A DNA stretch of 64,000 bases from Ascarosepion bandense. Taxonomy: Eukaryota; Mollusca; Cephalopoda; Sepiida; Sepiidae. The translations under genes were made by a program, and so were the position numbers. Under the pieces are notes generated by a model that was given only the letters and a program-made list of their open reading frames with translations, searched no databases and was not told where the DNA came from. The DNA lies in the NCBI GenBank assembly GCA_037127315.1, contig JBBBDQ010001686.1, positions 697,001 through 761,000 on the forward strand. The letters run 5' to 3'. Positions 41,832 to 52,461 of the stretch are shown here, piece after piece. Every line of letters begins with the position of its first letter. The first letter of the stretch is position 1.

Positions 41832-42643
41832 GTTCGTCGTGGTGCATTGGTTAACGGCTCGGAACGAGAAATCGGAGAGCCGAGTTCGAATTCCAGTTCA
41901 ATTCCTTGCATTCACTAACGCACAAATGCCCTTATGAAAGGCATTAATCTTTCTCTTCCCTCTAGTTAGGGGTTAAATAACAGGACAGATAGGGTTCTAT
42001 AGCCACCAGTCTACCGCAGCAAGCAATGCCAACCTACTGCAGGTCCCTTTCGAGACATGATCGCCCAAAGCGTGTATCACGTATGGCACTTAACTGACTG
42101 ACTGAATAGTTAGAAGCATGATTAAAGCTTCTACTGGTCATAAAGTAGGGGATCAGTTTTCTATTGTTTTGAAGTAATAAACTGATCCCCCACTAATTAT
42201 TACGTAATAAACTAATACATCTCTTTTCCCTCTAGCTTTGAGTCAAATAACAGGACAGATTGGGTTTTATAGCCTTGGCTGGGAACCAGTCTACCGTAGG
42301 AAGTAATAGCAACGTACTGCGGGATAATCTTCTTCCTAGTCTTTAATGTTTCTTTCAAGACATGATCGCCCAAAGCGTGTATTATGTATGGCACTTAAAT
42401 CACTCACTGAATATAATAGTTAGAATCATGATTAAAGCTTCTACTGGTCGTAAAAAGTGGGGGATCGGTTATCTATTGTTTTGAAGTAATAAACTGATTC
42501 CCCACTAATTAATACTTAATAATATAATACATCGCTTCTCCCTCTAGCTATGAGTCAAATAACAGGACAGAGTGGGTTCTATAGCTTTGGCTGGCAACTA
42601 GTCTACCGCAGAAAATAATGGCAACCTACTGCGGGATAACTTA
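41832..42643 (+). mobile_element. SINE family A multimer: head-body-(linker-body)2
   Basis: A box GTGGTGCATTGGTTAACGGC, B box GAGTTCGAATTCCAG, then three bodies separated by two linkers whose hairpins (GGGGATCAGTT / AACTGATCCCC) lie at about 42148-42195 and 42460-42510. The third body breaks off at GCGGGATAAC where a 5S-like sequence begins. It shows the complete head-plus-multimer structure in one orientation. Confidence 0.9.
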
Positions 42644-42756
42644 CGCCTACGGTATATCGCGTTGAATACACCAGTTCTCGTTCAAGTTAAGCAGCGTGAG
42701 CCTGGTCAGTACTTAGACGGGTGACCGCTTGTGGAAGATCAGGCGCTGTAAGCGAT
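42644..42756 (+). pseudogene. 5S rRNA-derived relic fused to SINE
   Basis: GCCTACGGTATATCGCGTTG, AAGTTAAGCAGCGTGAGCCT, GGTCAGTACTTAGACGGGTG and AGGCGCTGTAAGC follow 5S rRNA order, with a ~10-bp deletion before AAGTTAAGC. It starts exactly at the end of a SINE body and is followed 15 bp later by another SINE head. Confidence 0.8.
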
Positions 42757-42770
42757 CAGTGACAGGATGT

Positions 42771-43192
42771 GCGTTGTGGTGCAGTGGATGTCGGCTTGGA
42801 AAGAGAAATCGGTGAGCCGATTTCGAAATCCAGTTGAGTACCCTGCATTCACTTAAGCACTAGTACCCTTGGGAAAGGTATTAATCCGTCACTTTCTGTC
42901 AGTTATGGGTTAAATAACGGGATTGGGCCTGGAGGTGTTGGTGTCACAATAAAAACACCCTTGTTAGCCCTGGCGAAGCATCAAGTATTGAGCTATTTTA
43001 TAAGATTATGAATTTCGCTTATAAACTGCGCCAGGGTTCCAAATGCACAGGCAAGACTGTAGTGAGTTCTATCTCGCGCAAGGCCGCAGGACAACGACGA
43101 CTGTGGGATAATCTTCTGTCCAGTCAGTCATGTCTCTTTCGAGACATGGTCGCCCAAAGCGTGTATCACGTATGGCAGAACTGACTGACTGG
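42771..43192 (+). mobile_element. SINE family A, variant body
   Basis: Head GTTGTGGTGCAGTGGATGTC and the standard TATGGGTTAAATAACGGGAT, but then about 170 bp of different body sequence (CCTTGTTAGCCCTGGCGAAG, CTGCGCCAGGGTTCC) before the usual 3' part (GGGATAATCTTCTGTCCAGT, ACATGGTCGCCC). Suggests SINEs share head and tail but swap central modules. Confidence 0.8.
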
Positions 43193-43371
43193 TCAAGGCG
43201 CACAAGGTAAATAACAGGGGAACCGGACCATGTGTGGCATCACAATTCTAACCATGTACGAATAGCAGGCTAAGAGAAATGGTAGATTAATAAAAGGAGC
43301 CTCATTTTGTTAGGATTTCCTACCAAAATTAAAAAGGAAAATTTGGAATATGTCAGAAGTTCACAGCTGTA
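43193..43371. other. unassigned spacer
   Basis: Short stretch with no recognised feature before the RTE end. Confidence 0.4.
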
Positions 43372-43645
43372 ACTTTTCTTCTTCTTCTTCTTCTTCTTCT
43401 TCTTCTTCTTCTTCTATGTGCCTTGTCCCTTCAGGACGTAGGCGATCATGGCTCTCCACGTCTCCCTATGCCTTGTGGCTCTTAGTATGTTTGCTCCTGT
43501 TGCTCCTGGCAACCCCCGTTCCGTCATCTACCTGATCAGTCCCTGCAAATATGTTATCCGCTGCCTTCCTCTGTCTCTCCTTCCTTCTATCTGTCCAGTC
43601 AGTATCAGGTTCTCCAGGCTCTCCTTCCTCATTGCTTTTCTTAGT
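43372..43645 (-). mobile_element. RTE-type LINE, 3' end with GAA tail
   Basis: (TTC)n at 43375-43414 then TGCCTTGTCCCTTCAGGACG and about 220 bp matching the copy at 1.02-1.25 kb (CCGTTCCGTCATCTACCTGA, CAGTATCAGGTTCTCCAGG). 3' untranslated and terminal region only. Confidence 0.8.
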
Positions 43646-43890
43646 CTTTCATAATTTTTAGTTTTATTTTAATACTCTATTTTCGGATGACTTTTTTTTT
43701 TTCATCTTAATTTTCATTTTTTATTTCTCTTATAGTTCTGTCTTTTGTTCTTTTTTTCTTTCATCTATTTTCTTCTTCATGCTCTCTTTTTTCTTGTTTT
43801 TTTTCTTTTCATTTTCTTTTCTCCTCTAATTTTCTATGTATTCTTTCTGTTATTGTCATTCTCTGTCCCTGTTTCTCTCTCTCTCTCTCG

Positions 43891-43921
<31 letters not shown>

Positions 43922-44702
43922 TTTCTATGCTTCTCCTTATTTTCCTTTTCCTTCTGTCATTTTCACTCATCTTCTTCTTCTTCTTCTTCTTCATCTTCTT
44001 TTTCTCCTACTCCTCTTTCTTTGTCTTCTTTTTCTCCTCCTTTTCCTTCTTCGTCTTCTTTTTCTTCTCCCTCTCCTCCTCCTCCTTTTTCTTCTACTTC
44101 TTCTTCTCCTCCTTCCTTCTTCTTCTTCTTCTTCTTCTTCTTCTTCTTCTATTCTCTTTCTCCTCTTCATCCTTCTTCTTATTCTCCTTCTTATTCTCCC
44201 CCTCCTCTTCCGTCTTCTTCTCTTCCTCCTCTTCCTTCTTCTTCGTCTTTTTCTTCTCGTTCTTCTTCTTCTCCTCCTTCTTCTTCGTCTTCTTTTTCTC
44301 CTCCTCCTTCTTCGTCTTCTTTTTCTCCTCCTCCTTCTTTGTCTTCTTTTTCTCCTCCTTTTCCTTCTTCGTCTTCTTTTTTTCTCCCCTCCCTTCCTCC
44401 TCCTTCTTTTTCTACTTCTTCTCCTTCTTCTTCTTCTTCTTCTTCTTCTTCTTCTTCTTCTTTCTCCTCTTCATCCTTCTTCTTATACTCCTTCTTCTTC
44501 TTCTCCCCCTCCACTTCCTCCTTCTTCTCTTCCTCCTCCTCCTCCTTCTTCGTCTTTTTCTTCTCCTTCTTCTTCTTCTTTTTCTCCTCCTCCTCCTTCT
44601 TCTTCTTCTTCTTCTTCTTCTTCTTCTTCTCCTCCTCCTTCTTCTTGGTCTTCTTTTTCTCCTCCTCCTCCTTCTTCTTCTTCTTCTTCTCCTCATCCTC
44701 TC
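43646..44702 (-). repeat. TTC-rich minisatellite
   Basis: Pyrimidine-rich plus strand: (CT)n and (CA)n at 43876-43920, then degenerate TTC/TCC arrays with a ~30-bp TTCTTCGTCTTCTTTTTCTC motif recurring. Long Leu/Phe/Ser frames on plus and Lys/Glu/Arg frames on minus are artefacts. Confidence 0.9.
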
Positions 44703-44994
44703 TAATTCTTTTTCTTCTTTCAACTTAATATGTGTTATTGTCAATACCTGCCTGTTTATCTGTCTCTCCCTCAACGTTCTTCTTTCTTTTCTGTTTTTTC
44801 TCCTTTTCTTCTTCTTCTTCAAATTTTCTTTTGTTCTTCTTCTCTTTTTTTTTTCATCTTTATCTCCCACTTGAATTTTCTCTATCCACATACCTTTTCC
44901 TATTGCCATTACTCTCACTTTGACTTACCGCACGATCGACCAATTTACCCTTGTGCAAATTAATTGAAACCATAAATACCCATCTCTTATCCAC
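44703..44994. other. unassigned pyrimidine-rich sequence
   Basis: Lies between the TTC array and the LINE 3'-UTR repeat; no recognised feature. Confidence 0.4.
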
Positions 44995-45860
44995 TTGACT
45001 CCAGTTCTTTCTACATCACTGTGTATATCTTGTTCTTTCTCACTACCTTCTCAACTGTCTTCACACCTGTGTTCACATCCTTCTCTTGCCCTTTCTCTGA
45101 CACCCCCTGTAACTGGTTGGTCTTTCTCTTCACTCTCCTCTCTCTCTCTCTCTCTCTCGCTCTCTCCATCACCCCGTATATCTTGTTCTTTTCCTTTCTC
45201 TCTACCTTTACAACTGTCTTCACACCTGTGTTCACATCCTTCTCTTGCTCTTTCTCTGACACCCCCTGTAACTGGTTCGTCTCTCTCTTCACTCACTCTC
45301 TCTCTCTCTCCATCACCCTGTGTATCTTGTTCTTTTCCTTTCTCTCTACCTTCTCAACTGTCTTCACACCTGTGTTCACATCCTTCTCTTGCCCTTTCTC
45401 TGACACCCCCTGTAACTGGTTCGTCTCTCTCTTTACTCTCTCTCTCTTTCTCTCTCTCTCTCCCTCCATCACCCTGTGTATCTTGTTCTTTTCCTTTCTC
45501 TCTACCTTCGCAACTGTCTTCACACCTGTGTTTCCATCCTTCTCTTGCCCTTTCTCTAACACCCCTGTAGCTGGTTTGTCTTTCTCTTTACTCTCCTCTC
45601 TCTCTCTCTCTCTGTCTCTCTTTCTCTTTCTCTCTCTCACTCTCTATCACCCCGTATATCTTTTCTTTTCCTTTCTCATTACCTTCTCAACTGCCTTCAC
45701 ATCTGTTCCCATCCTTCTCTTGCTCTTTCTCTGACACCTTATATAATTAGTTCGTCTTTCTCTTCACTCTCCTTTTGTCTAACATTTTATTCTTATGTAG
45801 GCCCCTGCGCATCAGTGGCAGTACCGCCTTGCTTGGAGTGAATCGATTTTAAAAAGATCA
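44995..45860 (+). mobile_element. LINE 3' UTR expanded as ~150-bp tandem repeat
   Basis: Five units anchored on CACACCTGTG (45062, 45221, 45365, 45521, diverged at 45698), each with CCTTCTCTTGCCCTTTCTCT, GACACCCCCTGTAACTGG and a CT-rich spacer. The last is followed by TATGTAGGCCCCTGCGCATC, AGTGGCAGTACCGCCTTGC and the terminal GAGTGAATCGATTTTAAAAA of the LINE. Single-unit versions occur in the 3' regions at 16.4 and 19.1 kb, so this is expansion inside the 3' UTR. Confidence 0.85.
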
Positions 45861-46060
45861 TCCTTAATGAGCCATATAACAAAACATATCCGAATTCTAA
45901 AGAATAAATCAATTGAAACGAATAATGTCTACCTAGGACTTTTCACACTTTCCCTGATCACGTATACCACGACTCTTGTTTGTTTTTACTCTCCCGACAG
46001 CATTTTCCTTTATGTTTTGGACTGATGGATCCAGTTTGTTTCTTCGCCTTGATCACACGA
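45861..46060. other. unassigned sequence
   Basis: No recognised feature. Confidence 0.4.
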
Positions 46061-46330
46061 CTGACAGTTGAATGCCTGATAGCAACAATATCCGCGATCT
46101 CTCTTTAAGGCTTGCCAGTGTGTTTGTGCAGAGTTACAATTTATGTACGCTTCCTTGGAGTAACGTCTATCGCAGACAATGTCAGCAGGACATGACACCA
46201 CTGACAGTTGAATGCCTGACAGCAACAATATCCGCGATCTCTCTTTAAGTCTTGTCAGTGTGTTTGTGCAAAGTTACAATTTATGTACGCTTCCTTGGAG
46301 TAACGTCCATCGCAGACAATGTGATTAGGA
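46061..46330 (-). repeat. 140-bp tandem duplication encoding a Cys-rich peptide
   Basis: Two ~140-bp copies start at 46061 and 46201 (both CTGACAGTTGAATGCCTGA). On the minus strand each reads as VCDxRYSKEAYINCNxAQTH followed by a KRDRGYCC stretch and QAFNCQ. One frame is open across one copy (46010-46228); the other copy has a stop and is in a different frame because 140 is not a multiple of three. Possible duplicated exon of a secreted Cys-rich protein, or a repeat with a chance frame. Confidence 0.45.
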
Positions 46331-46925
46331 CAACTAATCGATACTCAAGACAATAGTTCATGGGCGTGATAACAAATCTGAAGGCAATCACGGATGACGC
46401 AATATTTTTCAAGGCCAAATAAATTTCATTCAACACCCTGAAAATAGATTCATATTACTGCACACCACTGCAAATGACCTCATCTGAGGGAAAAAAAAAA
46501 GAAATCGATTACACCCTGTCACTCTAGTTGGTTGAAAACTGACCGTATGGTGAAAGAAAGAAAACAAAAATAATTGTTTCAATTAATTTGCACAATCATT
46601 TGGGAATACCAGGTTCTGTAAGATTGGATGTGCGGGTGGCTGTTATGGTGAAACACACCTATTCCTCAGATAATGGACTCTACCTCAGGAAGTTCTTGGG
46701 AAGTTCATAGGGGTTCTTAGAATTTCTAGAGAGTTCTTTAGAGTTCTGTTGGAGTTCAGTAGAACTACTAGGTAGTTGATATTAGTCGGCAGTTAGCCGA
46801 ATACTAAGGAGTGAGCTTGTCGGTGGAAGTTTACCAAGTTCCTAACATTTAGGGTGCGTTAAGTCGATTATCAATCCGACATAGCACGATTATAACTTTC
46901 AGTGAGACAACTACTCCACAACAGT
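46331..46925. other. mostly unassigned; 5S-like scrap
   Basis: 46606-46634 (TTTGGGAATACCAGGTTCTG, TAAG) resembles the 3' end of 5S rRNA. AGTTCTTxxGAGTTC-type short direct repeats occur at 46.69-46.77 kb. Nothing else recognised. Confidence 0.4.
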
Positions 46926-47070
46926 GGTGTAAAAAGATAATGGCTCAGAATTGTTCATCGGAGGTCCGAGTTCGGATTCAAGTTGGAGTTTATTATATTA
47001 TCATACGCGCAAATATTCTTGTAAAAGATAGGAATCCATATCTTCTCCCCATATATGGGTTAATTAGTAA
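46926..47070 (+). mobile_element. decayed SINE family A head
   Basis: AGTGGTGTAAAAAGATAATG (degenerate A box), CCGAGTTCGGATTCAAGTTG (B box), then ACGCGCAAATATTCTTG and TATATGGGTTAATTAG. Head and start of the body only. Confidence 0.55.
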
Positions 47071-47944
47071 TATTTGTACCACTAAAACCGTTATCATTTC
47101 AAAAACAAAATTCCGTAAAAAATAGTTAGATTTCGGCATTAAATAACTCATAAAGGTGTTGATGTGCCGCTAAACAGAAAAAAACAACAAAAAAACAAAT
47201 GTTCTTCTTGTCATTTTCTCTTTTTCTTCTTTTTTTTCTTCTTGATGACAGCGTTTTATATCTTTTTCCTTTTACATTTTTCCCTAGTGTCGTTGTCGTA
47301 GGAATTTTGCACCACACACCAGCCAGACAGTCACTCAACCAACCACACCAGCGCCTCCTACCGACCGAAGCCCTCCACTCAATAGCAGCAAACAACAGAA
47401 GCTGTTGTAGATGAAGAATAATATCTAATCAAAATAGAAGATTGGGAAACACTCAACAAACCATCCGTCTTCCTTAATGACACACAATGATTAATGAGAT
47501 CGAAAAAAAAAACTATATAGATATATATATATCCCAACCAAATATCCCCCACAAATTAAAAAAAATATATACAAATCTTATACAATAACACGACATAGAA
47601 TTCGAAATGCAAGCAAACATTTTTTCTAACTGTTTGCTTACTGATAAACGATTAACAATTTTTTTTTGTATTATTTTTGTTGTTGTGTGTGTTTTCTATA
47701 ATTCATTGTTTTGTTTCTGCTTTATTTTCTCGCATCGAAAATTCTTTCTCGGTTTTCACTATATTGTAAAGTCCGACATCATCTTCACAGTCGGTTTCTT
47801 TATTTTTATTCTTCTGTCTTATTTGATTTGCTTGTTTTTAGTTTAGTTTAAGTGTACAACGTTTGTTTCAAACGTCTCTCGTCGTCTCAGTATCGATCTA
47901 TCTTCATTCAAATGATTTCTTTATGCATTCTCTCTTAACGTTTC
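47071..47944. other. unassigned sequence
   Basis: Includes a T-rich stretch, a more complex part (47.28-47.42 kb) and AT-rich sequence. No open frame with recognisable content. Confidence 0.4.
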
Positions 47945-48875
47945 TTTCTTTCATCCTCCTCCTTCTCCTTTTCCTCCTTCTTCTTCTTCTCATTGCTATT
48001 TTCCGTATATTTCTTGTTGTCATTCTTTTTCCTTTTCGTCGTCTTCTTCTTTTTCTTTTTCTAATTTCCTTTATTCATATATTTCAGGTTGTTATTCCCC
48101 TTTCTTCCCTTCTTCTTCTTAGTCTTCGTTTTCTTCTGCTTATTTCCCTTTTCCATATATTTTTTGTCATTTTCCTTCTTTCTTCTTCTTCTTCTTCATC
48201 GTCGTCTTCTTCTTCTCATTTCCTTTTTACATATATTTCTTGTCATTTTCCTGCTTTTTTCTTCTTCGTTTTCTTCATCGTCGTCTTCTTCTCATTTCCT
48301 TTTTCCATATCTTTTTGACATTTTCCTTCTTTTTTTCTTCTTCTTCTTCTTCTTCTTCTTCATTGTCCTCTTCTACATCTCATTTCATTTTTTCATATAT
48401 TTCTTGTCATGTTCCTTATTTTTTCTTCTTCTTCTTCTTCATTGTCGTCTTCTTCTTCTCATTTCCTTTTTCCATATATTTCTTATCATTTTCTTTTTTT
48501 TCTTCTTTTTCTTCATCGTCGTCGTCTTTTCATTTCCTTTTTCCATATATTTCTTGTCATTTTACTTTTTTTCTTCTTCTTCTTCATCGTCGTCTTCTTC
48601 TTCTCATTTCCTTTTTCCATATCTTTCTTGACATTTTCCTTTTTTTTCTTCTTCTTCTTCTTTTTCTTCTTCGTCTTCTTCGTCTCATTTCCTTTTTCCA
48701 TATATTTCTTGCCATTTTCTTTCTTTTTTCTTCTTCTTTATCTTCATCGTCTTCTTCTTCTCATTTTCTTTTTTCCATATATTTCTACTCATTTTCCTTC
48801 TTTTTTCTACTTCTTCTTCATCGTCGAATTCTTCTTCTTCTCATTTCCTTTTTCCGTATATTTACTTCTTCTTCT
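47945..48875 (-). repeat. TTC-rich minisatellite with CCATATATTTCTTGTCATTT motif
   Basis: About a dozen units of 60-75 bp, each with TTTCCATATATTTCTTGTCA, TTCTT runs, ATCGTCGTCTTC and TCTCATTTCC. It is the reverse-complement relative of the 38.7-40.6 kb array. Confidence 0.92.
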
Positions 48876-49109
48876 AACCTTGTATGCCTTCTCTCTTTCC
48901 CGTTCCATCTCTCTTTCCAAACAGGTATACTTTTTGGCTCTTTTGTATTCTTTCTTAATTTACTCTACTATTTACCCCACAAAAATAAACTTCCTCCATT
49001 TTCATCTTTTCTAAATTTAAGAATTCTTTTCTATTTTTTCTACTACTACTTCTCTTTCTTCTTCACTTTCTTCTTTTTCTTCTTCTTCTTCTTCTTCTTC
49101 TTATTATTA

Positions 49110-49150
<41 letters not shown>

Positions 49151-49225
49151 ATTATCATTATTATTATTTTTCTTTTCCCTCTTTTTTCTTTTTCTTCTTC
49201 ATATTAACTTTTTCTTGTCTTATTC
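48876..49225. repeat. TTC/ATT block, single copy of the later 600-bp unit
   Basis: From about 48.99 kb: AAACTTCCTCCATTTTC, CTAAATTTAAGAATTCTT, (TTC)n, (ATT)n and TTTTCCCTCTTTTTTCTTTT, then directly a minus SINE starting CACTTAAGTGCC. The same order is repeated in the array from 51.8 kb, so this looks like the founding arrangement. Confidence 0.8.
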
Positions 49226-49752
49226 ACTTAAGTGCCACACTTGATACACGCTTTGGGCAATCATGTCTCTTTCAAGACATGACTGACTGGTTAGAAGATT
49301 ACCCCGTAGTAGGTTGCCATTGCTTTCTGCGGTAGACGGGTTGCCAGACAAGGCTATAGAACCCAATCTGTCTTATTATTTGACTCATAGCTAGAGGTAG
49401 AAGTGATATATTATATTATTACGTAATAATTAGTGGGGGATCATTTTAATACTTCATAGCAATAGTAAACCGATCCCCCTCTTTATGACTAGTAGAAGCC
49501 TTAATTATGATTCCAACTATTATATTCAGTCAGTCAGTTAAAAAGGGACATGACTGACTGTGCAGAAGATTATCCCGCAGTAGGTTGCCATTGGTTTTCC
49601 TCTGTAGAATGTTTGACAGCCAAGGCTATAGAACCCACTCTGTCCTGTTATTTATCCCATAACTGGAGGGAAGAGATGGATTAATACCTTTCCCAGAGGT
49701 ATTTGCGCGTAAGTGAAAGCAAGGGATTCAACTTGAATTTGAACTCGGCTCC
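49226..49752 (-). mobile_element. SINE family A dimer (head-body-linker-body)
   Basis: Minus strand: head near 49.69-49.75 kb (truncated after the B box), body, linker with hairpin GGGGGATC at 49437-49482, second body ending at CACTTAAGTG. The second half is what is repeated in the 600-bp satellite. Confidence 0.85.
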
Positions 49753-50500
49753 ATTATTTATTTTTCTCATATTACTACTTTTTTCTTGCTTGTTCTTTTT
49801 TCTTCTTCACTTTTTTGTCTGCTTATTTTTTTTTTATTATTTTCTTTATTTTTCTTCTCTTTTTCTTTCTTCTTATTTTTCTTCTTCGTTCTCTTTGTCT
49901 TCTTATTTTTCTGAAATTATTTTATTTTTTCTTCTTCATCTTTTTCTTGTTGTACTTCGTATTTTTTTTTTATAATTTTTCTTTTTATTATTATTTATCT
50001 TATTATTTTACAGTTATTTTCTTCTTCTTTTTTTCTTCTTTTTGACACGGTTATTGTTCTTCTTTTTTCACAGTTAGTCTTACTTTGTTTCTCTCACGTT
50101 ATTGTCGTCTGCTTCTTTCTTCTTTTTCACTTGAAGTGTTCGCGTCAATTCGCGCCCTTCTGAATCGTTTATTTTTCACTTATTTTTCTTGTTTGTATGC
50201 TAATTGCATTTTAATTCGAAATAGTTTCCCCTATTAACTTTACTTCCCCATCATTTTGACATTCTTGCCTCAGTATTTCGTTCGCCTTTTTTATAAATTT
50301 TATTCAATCTTTGAACACCATTTTTAATGCGATAGATTTTTCTCATTAATAATCTACAATTAGTATTTCCCGTGTTTCATGACACTTGAAATGGTTGGAT
50401 GATGGCAAGGTTCAAGAAAGTTCTTTCAAAGAATCGATTCTATTTCTATATCCAGCGTCATTTCGGGACATGGTCAATCATAGCTAATCACAATTCGATC
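49753..50500. other. pyrimidine-rich then unassigned sequence
   Basis: 49.76-50.05 kb is TTC/TTA-rich; 50.05-50.5 kb has no recognised feature. A first SINE-B tail begins near 50.50 kb. Confidence 0.5.
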
Positions 50501-50702
50501 CTCACTGGGTGTCCCATAATTTCGGCCTTGTGCCACATATAAGCTATGCTTAGAAAATCACTATTGTGTACCTTCATGTGGTGTAATGGTTAACAAACTT
50601 ATTTCGCTTGAATCATTACAGTTGAGTAGTGAGTTCGATACTCACTGGGTGTCCCATAATTTCGGCCTTGTGCCACATCTAAGCTGCGCTTAGAAAATCA
50701 AT
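50501..50702 (+). mobile_element. SINE family B, tail plus full copy
   Basis: 50.50-50.57 kb is a tail; 50.575-50.702 kb is a full short SINE: A box GTGGTGTAATGGTTAAC, B box GAGTTCGATACTCACTGG, then TGTCCCATAATTTCGGCCTT, GTGCCACATCTAAGC and TTAGAAAATCA. The duplicated tail shows tandem insertion or dimerisation. Confidence 0.7.
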
Positions 50703-50759
50703 ATTCTAACTCTACTGCTATCTTCTGTATTCATAGGAGCTATATCATGCCGGAAATGT

Positions 50760-51404
50760 GCAGTCATCACTGCAAAGTCCAAAAGCTACTACACGTCCTT
50801 ATGGGTGATGAATTACCACCCCCCGCTACAACCCTTTTCTCACGGGTAAAACTTTACAAACCTCTTGCTGCTCTATCATTATCTCTATGGAAATGTGCAT
50901 AGACAGACCACATTCCCTAGTTCCATCAGTTCGAACCTTCAAGGTTAACACTCAAAATGCCAGGCACATTGTAGAGAACCACACGATTCGCTTTGCATTA
51001 TATTAATGAGATGTAAGTTCCCCTGGATGTGTGTTGTGATGCAGTGGATATCGACTAGGACCGACAAAACGGGGTGCCGAGTTCGAATTCCAGTTGAATT
51101 CATTGCATTCACTTACGCACAAATACCCTGTGGAAAGGTATTAATCCGTCTCTTCCCCCAGTTATGGGTTAAATAATAGGATAGATTGGGTTCTATAGCC
51201 TTGGTTGGCAAACAGTCTACCGCAGAAAGCAATGGGATAATCCTCTGCCCAAGCAGTCATGTCTCGAAAGAGACATGATCACCCAAACGTGTATCACGTA
51301 TGGCACTGACTGAAGTTCCCCTCGAGTAGCTTCTTCCCACTAACCGCTGCCCTGTGGAAGCGACTCCCAACAGGATGCTTCCCCAATAACAACAATCTTA
51401 ACCT
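50760..51404 (+). mobile_element. LINE C-terminal fragment split by a SINE
   Basis: After 51.32 kb the plus strand gives SFFPLTAALWKRLPTGCFPN followed by NNNLNLA, matching SSFFSRASRLWNSLPHVCFP of the LINE family; the upstream part is diverged (LYHYLYGNVHRQ). SINE insertion at 51025-51312. Confidence 0.55.
51025..51312 (+). mobile_element. SINE family A with 10-bp target-site duplication
   Basis: A box TTGTGATGCAGTGGATATC, B box GAGTTCGAATTCCAG, body and tail with CATGTCTCGAAAGAGACATG. Flanked by AAGTTCCCCT at 51015-51024 and 51313-51322. A monomer, inserted within LINE coding sequence. Confidence 0.85.
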
Positions 51405-51528
51405 GGCATCTAGTCTACCGCATAAAGTAATGGCAACCTAATCTCCCGCCCAATCAGTCATGTCTCTTTCGAAACATGATCGCCCAAGCCTGTATTACAT
51501 ATGACACTTAACTGACTGACTGACTAGA
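51405..51528 (+). mobile_element. SINE family A, 3' half
   Basis: ATCTAGTCTACCGCATAAAG to GACACTTAACTGACTGACTG; 5' truncated copy. Confidence 0.75.
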
Positions 51529-51569
51529 TTAGCGACAAAATCTCACGTTTCACAATTCTTCTTTTTATG

Positions 51570-51790
51570 GAACTTTCGGTATTTACCCCAGCCTCTCTAC
51601 AAAGGTGAGATGTGGCACAAGGCTGATTTTACCGTAGGGCATTTCGAGCGCATACGTTCGGCCAAAAATTCCCTGTATATGCGGGGTCGGGCGCTTGTCA
51701 AGACGAGATTCTGCCCTTCGGCAAAGCCTCGTCTGGGGTTTTTTTTTATCACCTGAAGGCACAGAGTCCAACATGGAAAGAGTTTGAGGA
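51570..51790 (+). repeat. diverged single copy of the 215-bp hairpin repeat
   Basis: Matches the 15.1-16.0 kb unit in order: TATTTACC, GAGATGTGGCACAAGG, a GGGCATTTCGAGCGC module and a hairpin AGACGAG / CTCGTCT around a CCCTTCGGC core. Sequence differs but the hairpin is preserved by paired changes (AGTCGTGG/CCACGACT versus AGACGAG/CTCGTCT). Confidence 0.7.
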
Positions 51791-51795
51791 AGTCT

Positions 51796-52430
51796 CTTCT
51801 GAATTATTGCTTCCCAGTCAATTTTGATCTTCAAAAATTTAAATCCAATATCAATTCATGTTGTTTTATAAACTTCCTCCATTTTCGTCTTTTCTAAATT
51901 TAAGAATTCTTCTCTATTTTTTCTACTACTACTTCTCTTTCTTCTTCATTTTCTTCTTCTTCTTCTTCTTCTTCTTCTTCTTCTTCATGTCTCTTTCAAG
52001 ACATGACTGACTGGTTAGAAGATTACCTCCGTAGTAGGTTGCCATTGCTTTCTGCGGTAGACGGGTTGTCAGCCAAGGCTATAGAACCCAATCTGTCTTA
52101 TTATTTGACTCATAGCTAGAGGTAGAAGTGATGTATTATATTATTACGTAATAATTAGTGGGGGATCATTTTAATACTTCATAGCAATAGAAAACCGATC
52201 CCCCCTCTTTATGACTAGTAGAAGCCTTAATTATGATTCCAACTATTATATTCAGTCAGTCAGTTAAAACGTCTTCTGAATTATTGCTTCCCAGTCAATT
52301 TTGATCTTTAAAAATTTAAATCCAATATCAATTCATGTTGTTTTATAAACTTCCTCCATTTTCGACTTTTCTAAATTTAAAAATTTTTCTCTATTTTTCT
52401 ACTACTACTTCTCTTTCTTCTTCTTCTTTT

Positions 52431-52461
<31 letters not shown>

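Noticed and set aside
43745..44918. Long Leu/Phe/Ser and Arg/Lys frames
   Set aside because: Translations of a TTC-rich array.
45011..45734. Frames across the 45-kb repeat as a gene
   Set aside because: The stretch is the 3' UTR of a LINE in tandem repeats; frames shift between units.
47863..49151. Phe/Leu/Ser frames at 48-49 kb
   Set aside because: Minisatellite translation, as at 39-40 kb.
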